From Macrocystis pyrifera (Eukaryota > Sar > Phaeophyceae > Laminariales > Laminariaceae): a stretch of 64,000 bases of DNA. The stretch covers positions 9,298,528-9,362,527 of the forward strand of contig JASSKH010000020.1 in assembly GCA_031763025.1 (NCBI GenBank). Direction: 5' to 3'. The notes beneath the pieces are model-generated. The model saw only the letters and a program-made list of their open reading frames with translations, ran no database searches and was not told where the DNA came from. Below are positions 24,734 to 35,842 of the stretch, in pieces (position 1 is the stretch's first letter; each line of letters opens with the position of its first letter). Both the position numbers and the translations under genes were made by a program.

Positions 24734-24844
24734 TATTACGGGGGCCCATGGTAAATAGGACCAAATATTGTTCATAAAAATATAGGTAAATATAATGGTT
24801 TGATTGTGTACCGTAGGTCCTGTTTACTATGTTCCCCCGAAATA
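24734..24844 (+). mobile_element. MITE-A copy, AAATAGGACC subtype
   Basis: TA-flanked, 75 bp after the previous copy and in the same orientation. Confidence 0.88.
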
Positions 24845-25527
24845 CGAGTCGTCGTGCACAAACATATTGCCTGCTGCATGTTACTGTACTTCAACACAGT
24901 GCGGGGCCATAAACTTCACTCCCTCTCCCCCCGGTACGAAGCATATACTCCCACGAATCACACCGTGTGTGGTGTTGAATGTTCTGCCGCTCTACGCAAA
25001 GAAGCGCCGCGGGTGTACGGTATCGCCTGCTGTAAGTACGTACTTCAGTCCAGGTCATGAGTACCATCCCCCATGCTGCCACCACACCACAGCAGTGCGA
25101 ATATATATATATATATGTTATTATGCTTGCCTTCCGACAATATAGCGTAGCTGCCGTTCCTCTATATATATTGAGAGTGTGTTTTCGGTACGTACGGTAG
25201 GTACATGACAAAGAGGAGCCGCCCGGACCAAATACAAAAGAGGGACCGTCCCGGCCAAATAAGTTCCGCGCGCCACGGAAGCACCGCAAACAAAGACGCG
25301 ACCGCGTCAGCATCTGCGCAACATCGGGGGTGAAACCTCCAGTAGTGTGATTATATGGTGTGCTAAGCGTAGGCTGGGTGGCCTACACGACGCAATCAAA
25401 GCTCAGCATATACTTGTCGTCGCTTTCAGCAGAAGGAAGCGTCAGTGAACAGAAGAGCTGCTACTGTGTGCAAGATAGCGCTGGATGGCAAGGACTGCAC
25501 TATTATTGGGGCCATTCCTAACGAACA

Positions 25528-25558
<31 letters not shown>

Positions 25559-25913
25559 GATTCGTGACGTAAGTGTTTTTTTTGTCATGAATCGTGATTT
25601 TTTTTTTTTTTTTTTCTGTCGTGATTCAAAAACCCTCATGAGTCATGCCGCCTATTGTTTTTAGCTTTTGTTTTCCCTCGTACGAAAAAAAAAAACTCAA
25701 CCATCAATCACGATTCGTGACATTTTGTCGCGTGGCTCGAAATGCGCTTGCACGATCAAGGCAATGCCTAAACCACGTGCACCAACGGTACTCGAAGGCC
25801 GGTATAGGGGCGCACGGCAGACGCTGCTTCGTACGCCGATTGTGGACAACGGGCGGCTGCCCTGAGACACCGCTGGGCGTGAACCAACGAGCACGTTTCG
25901 GCATCGAAAGCTC
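24845..25913. other. Intergenic DNA with simple repeats
   Basis: Contains (AC)n at 25530-25558, a T18 run at about 25597-25615, and several forms of TCACGATTCGTGAC and its complement between 25556 and 25735. No supported gene. Confidence 0.5.
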
Positions 25914-26022
25914 TATTACGGGGGACCGCAGTAAGTAGGACCAAATATTGTTTGTAAAAATAGGGAAATTTATAGGTTTTTGTGTGTACCGTAGGTCCCA
26001 TTTACTATGGTCCCCCGTAATA
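25914..26022 (+). mobile_element. MITE-A copy, AAATAGGACC subtype
   Basis: TA-flanked and close to consensus; followed directly by an (AGG)n microsatellite at 26024-26052. Confidence 0.92.
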
Positions 26023-26494
26023 GCAGGAGGAGGAGGAGGAGGAGGAGGAGGAGCTACAGCGCGCAGAAGAAACCACAAGAATAATCTGCTGGGAATCTAA
26101 CGGGCCAGGACGGGCAGACAAGCTGTGATAGATAGAAATCTCGCGAACCGGGCTTGGCCGACTCGGGCGACATTGGCATCTCGCGCGATGGGTCAGGCTT
26201 CTCGGCCCTTGATTTCGTGTATCACGGGTCGGGCGGGCCGGGCCCGGCGCGGTCGGCCGGCCCGGCCTGGCCGTTCCCCACCACAGCGAGGAGAGTTGGC
26301 AACATCCGCAAATGAGTACCGTTTTCGTTGTATTTCAAAAGTCGGAAATTTTGACAATTACTTTGAAAATATCACGTAAACGTGGCGTTTTTTTTTTCCA
26401 GATTTTTCTTCAGGAATAAAATGTGACGGATCGTGATTTTTTTTTGTCATGTCAGAAAGCCACGTTGAAGTGTCCCTTTTTTTATTCGTTAGGA
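26023..26494. other. AGG microsatellite and GC-rich block
   Basis: After (AGG)n comes a G/C-rich stretch at 26135-26275 with gggtcgggcgggccgggccc, related in composition to the (GACCC)n arrays further right. No gene. Confidence 0.5.
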
Positions 26495-26680
26495 GCGGAC
26501 CTTAACAGAGGGTTAAGCACGACGTAATACTCGTACGATAAAGCTCTTGACGTGTTCAAGTGCAAACCGGAACGTTCTGGAAAATATGCGGACCTTACAA
26601 AGAGTTAAGCACGACGTAATACTCGTACGATAAAGCTCTTGACGTGTTTAAGTGCAAACCGGGGAACGTTCTGGAAAATG
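26495..26680. repeat. 93-bp tandem duplication
   Basis: gcggacctt...gttaagcacgacgtaatac...gcaaaccgg..aacgttctgg occurs at 26495 and 26588 with very few differences. Confidence 0.88.
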
Positions 26681-27245
26681 TCGGCGAGATTGTTACCGTT
26701 GCTAGTTCGAGAACCGAGGACAGAGAGTTGTGGTTGATCGTTGCACGAGACAGCAGTCCAGTAGATACAGACGTCGCGTATCGGACGACAACCCGGTAGC
26801 TCTGCAGTGCGCGACATGTGTTGATACTAATTTGTGGGTTAAAGAACTTCAGGCTGAAATTGTTTTTCTTCAAAAGTTAAGAATGTACAGCTAAAAAGCA
26901 CTTGTGCTCAGCGAGGGACACCACTCTAAATCCTGTATGATTCCATTTCAGAGCCAATGCTCAACGTTGGTACGGCAGCAGGCAACGAGCCTGAGTCAAA
27001 ATAGGAGCTTCTTATCTGCTCTCGCGCGCTGTAGACGTTGCGGCCTACCAGGTAGAACCCCCACGGGTTTCACTCTAATTTACTTCCTCACTCCTCCGCA
27101 GCGCCACTTCGACTCCAACACGCACATCGTCATCACAGCCTTTTTTTCGGCCTGGCATGGATTAAATAAATACCATCAACTTCTGATTACCCAAGCGCAC
27201 CGGTGTGTTATCTCTGTGTCGTAGTCTGTGACCACAGAGCTCGTA
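26681..27245. other. Intergenic DNA
   Basis: No supported feature. Confidence 0.4.
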
Positions 27246-27340
27246 TCTTTCTAGGGTGAAGAATCAGCACGGACACTGGGCTTGCTGGATGTCGACGAGT
27301 AGAAGAACGGTTTAATGTGAAGAACACAACAACAACAAGT
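27246..27340 (+). repeat. GGATGTCGACGGGTAGAA repeat, copy 1
   Basis: gcacggacactgggcttgct followed by ggatgtcgacgagtagaag is shared with 41345-41400 (inverted) and 41960-42015. Here it runs into aacaacaacaa; the other copies also border simple repeats. Confidence 0.7.
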
Positions 27341-27369
27341 ACCGGCCCGGTGGTCCTCATTTTTTTGTA

Positions 27370-27826
27370 AATGAGTAGAAACTTCCAAAACTTCCATTTG
27401 AAAGTAAAAAAAACTTCCAAAAATTCCATTTTGGCAATCCAAATGGAAGTTTTGGAAGTTTTCGACTTCCAAATGGAGGTTTTAGAAGTTTTTGACTTCC
27501 AAAGTTTTTGACCTTCCAAATGGAATTTTGGAAGTTTTTGACTTCCTAATGGAATATTTGGAAGTGTTTTACTTCCAAATGGAAGGTTTTGGGAATCGAG
27601 TGGAAAGTTCCATTTAGCCCATGAAAGTTTCCATTACGGAAGCTAGTTCCAGCCAGTCAAACTTTTCAAACTGGATGCAAGTGGAAGCAAGGTGGAAGCT
27701 TCCACGGCCATGCCCGGTCGAAGCTTTGTCCAGCTTCCACTAAGCTTCCATACACTTCGGTATACTTTCACCTACTGTCACCCACTTCCACTTCACGTCA
27801 AGAACTTCCATGGGACTTCTACTTTC
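27370..27826. repeat. TTCCA/TGGAA-dense block
   Basis: Short units such as acttccaaatggaagttttg follow one another in both orientations, so the block is full of overlapping inverted repeats. Related blocks lie at 29520-29745 and 32950-33175. Confidence 0.9.
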
Positions 27827-27828
27827 AA

Positions 27829-28850
27829 GGAAACTTATACCGGCGTCCGCAGAATCTTCTGTTCACTTCCATACTCAACCGTAACTTCCACTTACTTCCA
27901 CCCACTCGCATCCGCTTCCATTCAACTTCCACAACTTACGTTTGGCTTCCAAAACTTCCATTTTACTTTTTTTATCGACGAAACTCGCATCTGTGTACGC
28001 AGAAGCTTCTGACCGCTCCCACACTTAAGCGCGTCTTCCACCTATCTGTACGTCCTTCGCACGCACTTCCATTGAACTTCCAACGCCTACAGGTTACTCG
28101 TTTATCATCCTTTTAACTTCCATTTCAATGGAAATTTCCGCCTACGTCCGCAAACGCTTCCGTCCACTCCCATAATCAAGCTTACCTTCCGCCTAATCCC
28201 ACTCACTTACATCTGCTTCCAACAATCCAACTTCCAAACTTACATACAACCTCTACTTACGCGGAAATTCACATCAACGTTCGCCGAAGCTTCCACGCAC
28301 TCTCCTATGCAAGCGTAACTTCAACATACGTTCACGTACTCCCACGTACTTGCACCCCACCTCCATTAAACTCCCCGTAAATATGTTTGCCCTCTATTAC
28401 CATGGAAAACTCCCATCCACGTCTGCAGACACTTCTCTTCACTCCCATTTGCAAGTGGGACTTTGGTCTACTGTACTTCCACGTACTTGCGTCTACTTCC
28501 GTTCTACTTTCTAAAGCTTATATTTGACTTTTATGACTATGGAAAACCTCCATGTACGACCGTAGACCCTTCTATCCAATCCCATATGCAAGCGAAGCCT
28601 ACGCCTATTTCCAAGATCTTGCATCCACTTCCGTTCAATTTTCAGAGCTGCCATTCAAGTTCCACAACTTTCATTTAACTTTGTCTTCCACGTAAAATTC
28701 TAGGTTCGTGCGTAAAAGTATACATCCACTACCATATGCAAGCTTAACCTCCACCTACTTCCACGTGCTTCCATCGACCTCCATTCAACTTCCAAAACTT
28801 ACATTTTGCTTCAGTTTACACGTAAACGTTCATCAGCGTCCGTTTGGAGT
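27829..28850 (+). repeat. ~140-bp diverged CTTCCA-rich satellite, about 7 units
   Basis: Unit starts (ggaaa-like) lie at about 27829, 27980, 28130, 28263, 28403, 28541, 28693 and 28823, spacing 130-152. Each unit holds in order: an acgtccgcaga-like box, tcccatatgcaagc, cttccacctacttccac, gcatccacttccattcaact and a T-rich end. Units differ at perhaps a third or more of positions, so the array is old. Confidence 0.8.
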
Positions 28851-28897
28851 GGATGTAATAGGCTCTGTTTAACTTCCATATGACCCACTAATCTTCC

Positions 28898-29237
28898 AGT
28901 CACATTTCACTCACTTCCGTGTACTCCCATGTTTCATGCATAAACGTGGCCATGCGACTATAGCTTTTCGGAACCCGTAATCCTACGTTTCGGCATACCA
29001 GATTTTATATAGTCACATTTCACTCACTTCCGTGTACTCTCCTGTTTCATGCATAAACGTGGCCATGCGAATGTAGCTTTTCGGAAACCGTAATCCTACG
29101 TTTCGGCATACCAGGTTTTATATAGTCACATTTCACTCACTTCCGTGTACTCCCCCGTTTTATGCATAAACGTGGTCATGCGAATGTAGCTTTTCGGAAC
29201 CCGTAATCCTACGTTTCGGTATACCAGGTTTTATTTA
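28898..29237 (+). repeat. 113-bp tandem repeat, 3 units
   Basis: Units begin agtcacatttcactcacttc at about 28898, 29011 and 29124 and contain catgcataaacgtgg and cctacgtttcgg. They are nearly identical, so this array is young beside an old satellite. Confidence 0.92.
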
Positions 29238-29519
29238 AGAGAAAATGAGCTATTGCGGAGGCCGATGCGTTGTGTGATATACTGCAACACTTTTAATATT
29301 ATGCCAGCACCCATGATAATGACATGACTTTGAGGAGATATACCGTCATGCACACAGCAGCGAGCAACAGCCGAAGCCGCAAAAGCAGTCATCTATGACC
29401 CTGGTTGACCATGGCGACACCGAAAAGAAATCCGCGACTATATGCCATCTAATGCGAATTTCGACGCCCAGTGTACGCGCCAGAGAGATCGGCAAACATT
29501 CCGGGCTGATTACCACTGG
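29238..29519. other. Non-repetitive spacer
   Basis: No feature recognised. Confidence 0.4.
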
Positions 29520-29745
29520 GTGCTTCCATTTTGACTTCCAAAATTTTCATTTTGACTTTCACAACTTCCATTTAGAAGTCAAACGTTTCCGTTAGGAAGT
29601 CAAAAACTTCCATTTGGAAGTGAAAATGGAAGTTTTGGAAGCCAAAAGGGAAATTTTGGAAGTCGGGTATGAGCCTATCACGCGCTTCCATTCTCCATTC
29701 AACTCCCTAAACCTCAATTTTGACTTTGAAATGGAAGTTTTTAAG
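29520..29745. repeat. TTCCA/TGGAA block at the left palindrome array
   Basis: Same style as 27370-27826. It directly borders the palindrome array that begins with gggtaatgctatttgcgac; the mirror arrangement is at 32940-33175. Confidence 0.85.
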
Positions 29746-29756
29746 TTGGGTAATGC

Positions 29757-30650
29757 TATTTGCGACACCGGTGTCGCAATTTCTTATTTGCGACACGGTG
29801 TCGCAAATAAGCGGCTTATTTGCAACACCGCGTCACGTTCGCGGCACATACCTCAGATTGGCTCCGCACCGCCAGAGATGTTTTGGCATGGTGCAGGGCC
29901 ATCACTGAAGCTATCGCATTGCCGAAACGGACCAGTTCTCGAGGAGATATCTGGCCTCTTGGTGCACCCGCAAAACGTTCAGATCGGTGTCGCAAATAAG
30001 CCTTATTTGTGCGACACGCGTGTCGCAAATACCGTATTTGCGACACCGCGACGTGGTTATCGCACACGCTCCGGATCAGCGACGTACTACCAATAGAGTC
30101 TCAGCATGGTGTAGGGCTACCATTGAAGCCATCCTGTAGCCAAAACGGGCCAGTACTCGAGGAGATATGGGGTATCCTGGTACATCCAGCAGAATCTTCT
30201 GGCTCCTGTCGCAATTAAAAATAAGCCTTATTCGCGACACGCGTGTCGCAAATGCCGTATTTGCAACACCGCGCCGTGGTCGTTGCACGCTCCGGATCAG
30301 CAAAGCACTACCAGTCGAGTCTCAGCATGGTGTAGGGCTACCATTGAAGCCATAGTGTAGCCAAAACGGGCCAGTACTCGAGGAGATATGGGGTATCCTG
30401 GTACAACCCGCAGAATCTTCTGGCTGGTGTCGCAAATAAGCCTTATTTGCGACACGCGTGTCGGAAATAAACACCTTATTTGCGACGCCGCGCTGTGGTT
30501 GCCGCACACGCTCCGGGTCGGCAACGCACTACCGTTAGAGTATCTGCATGGTGTAGGACTACCATTCATTGAAGCTATCGTGTAGCCAAAACGGGCCAGT
30601 ATTCGAGAAGATATGGGTTATCCTAGTACACGGTCAGAATATTCAACGTG
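29757..30650 (+). repeat. ~220-bp palindrome array, 4 direct units
   Basis: Units start at about 29770, 29986, 30206 and 30426. Each has one or more palindromes such as TTGCGACACGCGTGTCGCAA or TTGCGACACCGGTGTCGCAA (20 bp, perfect). A ~170-bp conserved cassette follows (cacgctccggatcagc, tctcagcatggtgtagggct, aaacgggccagtactcgagg, agatatggggtatcctggta). Two units recur inverted at 32480-32945. No ORF spans the array. Confidence 0.92.
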
Positions 30651-32001
30651 GCTCTTCTACTACTGCTGCTGTGCTACATACAACATGGTAAACACACAAA
30701 CACGATAGGCTAGGAGTGTGAAAACTACACATAACCCATCAGACTGTCTCGCCGACCAGGGCATCCAAAATAATCGGGAAATGACTGCGTCGCTGGACGA
30801 GGAGAGTACGCATGAGTTGAGTGGGGCAGGTCAGTGCGCACAATCTGCTGGACGTTTGCGGGATGTTGGTGAATATTCCATAATGGTTGGGCTTCCCTTC
30901 GCAAACATTCTGCCTGAACTTATGGGAAAACCTCCAACCCGCGCACCAGTGTGTACAGCATACAACAGCACGGTGGGAACTCTACACAATACTGCAGGGC
31001 ATCGAAGGACACCTTCCAAGCAGCCTACGAACTCCACGACCTCCTACACGCGTTACACATACCGATTTCTTCGGCACCATGAACAAGGCGGCTAACCCCT
31101 CTGCCGCTTACATTGATGAACTCATGCAGTCTGCTGCGGGTTTCTATTGTGTGTTTCACAACCGTTAGAGATAAACATCGGGAATCCGTTTACAGACTAC
31201 GTGCTACGCATGTGCCCTAGGTAGTATGTGTCAATATCACAGCAGTGCGGATACTGCTGTTGGTGCAACAACAAGCAGGATAATAATGTGTCGGAACGAA
31301 TGCGTACAACGAATATGACGCATAGCCAGGCAAGCTGCAGTATGGCCGCCCTCGGTGCATATATGGGGTGTGTTCGTTACCTTAACTAATCCGACAAAAA
31401 ATGTGCACAGCGTTTCGAAAGTTTGTTCAGTTCCGTGCGGCAGAACGATAGGCGTTGGTAAACGCCTGAGGGATAGAGGCTTTTACACGGCTGTTCAAGG
31501 GCAATCAAACAACCACATTCGTGGGTGATGATGGTTTCACGGAACGAACGCCGATTTTACTGCGATACTATGATACTTCTGCTGTAGATGACATACACCC
31601 ACCTATTTCGATAGCATCCACAGACAAGTACAAAAAACATATACAGAGCGCAGCGTGCACAAACTTCTGTGCCCTTCATTTGTACCCATGTTAATAGACG
31701 GTAAATAGAGCACCCGGCGCTTTGAACGATACCAGCGCTCTCAATTATAGTACGTACGACATATTAGAACGCGGCGCGGCAATATAACCAAGTTAATTTC
31801 AAATCCATTGATTCACGATGACGTGGCTAACGATCGATCTACTCGTGGAAACATGCTGTACAGAGTGGTATAGTCCGAGCTCTAAACGGGGCGCGCGCGA
31901 CGCACGTCGTGCGATGTCGTCAAATGCGGCTTTACGACACCAGTCTGACTACTCTGACAGTGCACTAGGATGACCAGGATGCAACACACAGCAGTATCTA
32001 C
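30651..32001. other. Spacer between the inverted palindrome arrays
   Basis: A 125-codon plus frame at 30718-31095 (not ATG-initiated) has no recognisable domain, and no transposase or recombinase motif was seen. If the flanking arrays are element ends, this would be the cargo, but it looks non-coding. Confidence 0.35.
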
Positions 32002-32110
32002 TATTACGGGGGTCCATAGTTATCAGGACCTATGGCATACGTAAAAACCTACATATTTAGGTATTTTTACTAACAATATTTGGTCCTGTTAACTATGGAC
32101 CCCCGTAATA
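32002..32110 (-). mobile_element. MITE-A copy, GTTAAC subtype
   Basis: TA-flanked and reverse orientation. The left arm reads tccatagttatcagg and the right is intact (cctgttaactatggaccccc). It lies 17 bp from the poly(T) end of the SINE. Confidence 0.92.
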
Positions 32111-32127
32111 CTGTAATGGGCTCGTTC

Positions 32128-32467
32128 TTTTTTTTTTTTTTTTTTTTTTTTTTATCAATCACTTTTACTTTCCAGCCCACTCGTAGGAGGTTTTACCCTC
32201 GACGATCTTCTGGACAAGCCGTGGTCACAGGTGTCGTCCCTTCTCCCCCCAGGTACGTGTTTTTTATTTTTGTCGCGCATAGGGTTCAGCATTCCCACTG
32301 CTCATCGATTTTCATCGAATGTAGCCAACTCACGCTTTCGCGCTTTCCGCTTATCAATTTTTTATGCAAGAAAAAGTCCCTATGAGCATGTGCACTCGGT
32401 GGGACTTGAACCCACGAAATTGATCTTGACAGGCACGCGGACAACCTACCAAGCCACCGGGGACGCC
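32128..32467 (-). mobile_element. tRNA-derived SINE, full-length appearance
   Basis: Read on the minus strand, a tRNA-like head (32467 to 32390) has an A box TGGCTTGGTAGG and a B box GGTTCAAGTCC whose starts are 44 nt apart, as in a tRNA. It also has a perfect T-arm (GTGGG-TTCAAGT-CCCAC) and an anticodon-loop-like CTGTCAA. The acceptor and anticodon stems do not pair, so it is not a functional tRNA. A ~235-bp body follows and ends in A26 (T26 at 32128-32153 on the plus strand). SINEs are transcribed by RNA polymerase III and copied by LINE machinery. Target-site repeats are unclear; only gagcc is shared between the flanks. Confidence 0.75.
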
Positions 32468-32479
32468 GGCTCTGGATAC

Positions 32480-32945
32480 ACGCGAAATAAGGCTTATTTG
32501 CGACATCAGCCTAGGTGTACTAGGATACCCTATATCTCCGCGAGTACTGGCCCGTTTAGGCTACACGATAGCTTCAATGGTAGCTTTACACCATACTGAG
32601 ACTCTACGGGTAGTACGTCGCTGATCCGGAGCGTGTGCGACAACCACGTCGCGGTGTCGCAAATACGGTATTTGCGACACGCGTGTCGCAAATAAGGCTT
32701 ATTTGCGACACCGATCTGAACGTTTTGCGGGTGTACCAAGAGGCCAGATATCTCCTCGAGTCCTGGCCCGTTTCGGCCATGCGATAGCATTAATGATGGC
32801 CCTGCACCATGTCAACACATCCCTGGTGGTGCGGAGCCAATCTGAGGTATGTGCCGCGAACGTGACGCGGTGTCGCAAAATATGCCGCTTACTTGCGACA
32901 CCGTGTCGCAAATAAGAAATTGCGACACCGGTGTCGCAAATAGCA
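32480..32945 (-). repeat. ~220-bp palindrome array, 2 inverted units
   Basis: The reverse complement of this segment follows the left array closely from gggtaatgctatttgcgac through the tcacgttcgcggcacatacc cassette to ggtatcctagtacac. It contains the same TTGCGACACGCGTGTCGCAA palindromes. The arms are perhaps 90% or more alike by eye. Confidence 0.9.
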
Positions 32946-33175
32946 TTACCCTTTTAAGTTCCATATACTAGAAGTCAAAATGGAAGGTTTGGAAGTCAAA
33001 ATGGAAATTTCGGGATTTTTGGAAGCCAATGTGGAAGTTTCCACCCGACTTCAATTTTGACTTCCACAAGTTCCATTTTGACTTCCACATCTTCCGTTTG
33101 GAAGTCAAAAAGGAAGTTTTGGAAGTGACTTCCAAATGGAAGTTTTGGGAGTCGAGTGGAGCTTCCACCCATTTA
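32946..33175. repeat. TTCCA/TGGAA block at the right palindrome array
   Basis: Mirror-placed counterpart of 29520-29745; similar motifs but not collinear. Confidence 0.85.
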
Positions 33176-34180
33176 CCAAATAATGAGGTGGACCCTACCA
33201 GCCCGATTCCAATCAGGCCCGGCGCTGTGCCTCTCCTACCACGCCATCTCGGGGACACGCCCCGCGACCCCTGGTAGGCTATGATCCTCGACGCTTTCAG
33301 CGCTTCGCGTACTGTAGAATTGCGGTCTATCAAGTTCGCCAAGTGAGCACTACGCCTGAGACTCGAGGTTGTTGCTGGTAACTGGGGCGTACAGCAGAGA
33401 ACTTCTAGCTGTGCTTCGAGTTTTCTCTCCGGCCATCACTAAGATCGCGGTCGTCCATCTGGAGCTGCAGTCACGAGAAAGAACGTCTATTTTCCCGCAG
33501 GGCCGTCAAGACTGCTACCATCTGGACCTGCTGTTGCTGCTGCTGTTAGGTACTCGGACTTTTTTGCGAAGACCTCCTACGAGTTTTCAGGAGCCGTCGT
33601 ACTTCTGAAACATCATCGGCGGACTGCACTGACTGTGCTGAACAGCACTGCCCTCGATTTTCGAGCATGTACCAGAGCTAATGAAATCTGAGAGGTAAAT
33701 TATAACGCCACGCGCAACATCACCGGCAGCGTACTCAACGCCACCACGGGAGATGCCGAGGGAGTAGGCCAGTCAAGACCGACCGAAGATATCAGGAAAA
33801 CAGGAATACGAGATCGTAAAAAACGCGGGTGCACCGTGCCTTCCGGCGACAACGACAAGCGGGGCATTAAACGATGAGAAAGCCGGTCGTCAAGTTCTAC
33901 GGTGGTTTTTAACGGCGGTGGATTCCGCATTGAAGGTAAGGGCCTTTCTGATCGGAGAGGTTTTCCCCCCCAGAATTTCCAAAGATTGGAAAAACAAAAA
34001 AAGAAAGAACTGTGTATCAAGATACAGAGGCGTTCTGTCACAATTTGTGAAATTCCCCAGAAGCAAAAGTATCGTTCAATTTCACACGTTCGGGAAAAGA
34101 AAACGGAAAATCAGGACGATCAAAACAAATGCGCGAAAAAAAATGGAAATTATGGGGTGGGGAACTCTCCGATAAGGAAT
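33176..34180. other. Intergenic DNA
   Basis: Contains a small hairpin at 33236-33278 (cctacca...tggtagg with inner cgggg/ccccg). No supported gene. Confidence 0.4.
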
Positions 34181-34184
34181 TGAC

Positions 34185-35200
34185 TGGGATCGCCGGGGGG
34201 CAACATCATCATTGCCTGAGATCGTCAATATCGATCATCGCTGGGATTGCTGTGAAGCAACATCACTATTGCCTGGGATCGCCAACACGATCATTGCTGG
34301 GATCGTTTGAGCAACATCATCATTGATTGCCTGGGGTCGCAACGAGTAATATCGTCAACACTGCCTGCTGGGATCGCCAACACAATCGTCGCTGGGATCG
34401 TTGGGGCAGCATCGTCATTGCCTGGGATCGCTACGAGTACTCTATCGTCGCTACTGCCTGGGACCGTCACTAACGTCATCCCCGGGATCGCTGGAGAAAC
34501 TTCATCGGCATTGTCCTCGAATCGCCGTCATCGTCGTATTTGCTTGGGATCGCCATCGCCATCGCCATCGTCATGAACCGCTGGATGTTCTCGTCTCCCG
34601 GGATCATTCATCGTGGGAACGCCCGAACGTCGTCTTCGGAATCGCCGCGTACGTACACATCGTGGGTTCGCGGAAAAGACGTCGCAAAGAGGCGTTACCC
34701 GGGATCGAGCCACAGCCCTAATGTACCATCCACAGTAGTCGCCGGGGTACCATCACCACCAGGGGTTGCCTGAGCCCGGGATTGCCGCGAGGTACGTTTC
34801 CAGAGGTCGCAACGAATATGAGCGCGTGGTGTTGCCGAAAAGACAACTTTCGGAATTGCTAGCTAGTGCGATGGGACTCCCGAGCTTCCGGAGTCGCCGC
34901 AGAGGTTACAACGTGGAATCGCCGAAGCGTCTTTCGGGGGATCGATCCACATTGTCATATCTTGGAAATTTCGGGGGGGTGCGTCTTCCGGAATTGCCGC
35001 ATCGTTGCCAAAAGCTTAGGGCGGTACCGGAACATCGAATCCGGGTCGCTGAACATCATCGCCATCGTTTAGAGCCGTGTCGGAACATCGCTTGTCGGGT
35101 CGCTGAATCATCATCATCACCATCATCATCATCGGCATCAGCATCGTCATTATCGATTAGGGCTGCGCTGCTGGAACATTGCGCCTGGGGTCGTTAAACA
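34185..35200 (+). repeat. GGGATCG minisatellite, degenerate
   Basis: Units built on gctgggatcgccaacatcat and attgcctgggatcg, about 24-36 bp each, are densest at 34185-34570 and decay rightwards (ccgggatcgagcc, ggtcgctgaacatcatc). Apparent frames such as HHCLGSPTRSLLG are translations of the repeat. Confidence 0.8.
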
Positions 35201-35794
35201 TCGTCAAGAGGCGATCTCACGATAGAGGTCCACCCTATTTCTTTGAAGCTGCTATATCCCCTCAAGGTATGATGCGGAATTGAACGGGACCAAACCCATG
35301 AATGCGACTGATGGTACACGTGTGGGTACGCATTACGCCTAACAACGCAGAGCACAAGTTACGTACTCTCGTCGTCCTTTCAACTGGCGCCCGGCAAGGA
35401 TGCCGCGGTGACTCAGAAAGTTTTTTCCCCCCTCGAAACGTGATGCCTTTATCGTAGAACGCCTCTCACCTCGTTTAGAGCTGTGAGTCAGAGCGTCGCT
35501 TCTAGCGTTGCTGAGCATCGCTGACAACGTGATCACCGTCTGGGGCTTAGCCGGGACTTCGCTTGCGGGGTCGCTGAACATCATCATCGACTAAGATATC
35601 GCTCGAGCATAGCGTCTGGCGTCGCCGCATCATCACCATTGCAGTAGTTTACGCGTGCGAGGGCTGGTACCAAGGGTGTTAGGGCGGGACGATTGTTCGT
35701 GTTTATCAGCATTCGATTTCCGCTGTGTGCGCAATGGGCGACACCGGCTAGGGACCCGTTTGGACAGGCAAAATTCCTACTTTCTGACCTTCTA

Positions 35795-35797
<3 letters not shown>
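35201..35797. other. Intergenic DNA
   Basis: Weak echoes of the ggtcgctgaacatcatc unit to about 35590. No gene. Confidence 0.4.

Positions 35798-35839
<42 letters not shown>
35798..35839 (+). repeat. Poly(G) tract, about 42 G
   Basis: Uninterrupted G run preceded by tctatta. Confidence 0.95.

Positions 35840-35842
<3 letters not shown>

Noticed and set aside
27370-30650. CRISPR-like regular repeats
   Set aside because: Repeats are long, contiguous or degenerate, without unique spacers, and the DNA is eukaryotic.
30651-32001. Transposase cargo between the inverted palindrome arrays
   Set aside because: No DDE, HUH, tyrosine-recombinase or reverse-transcriptase motif could be seen in any frame.
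32390-32467. Functional tRNA gene on the minus strand
   Set aside because: The A and B boxes and T-arm fit, but the acceptor and anticodon stems do not pair, and a body plus A tail follow; a SINE explains it better.
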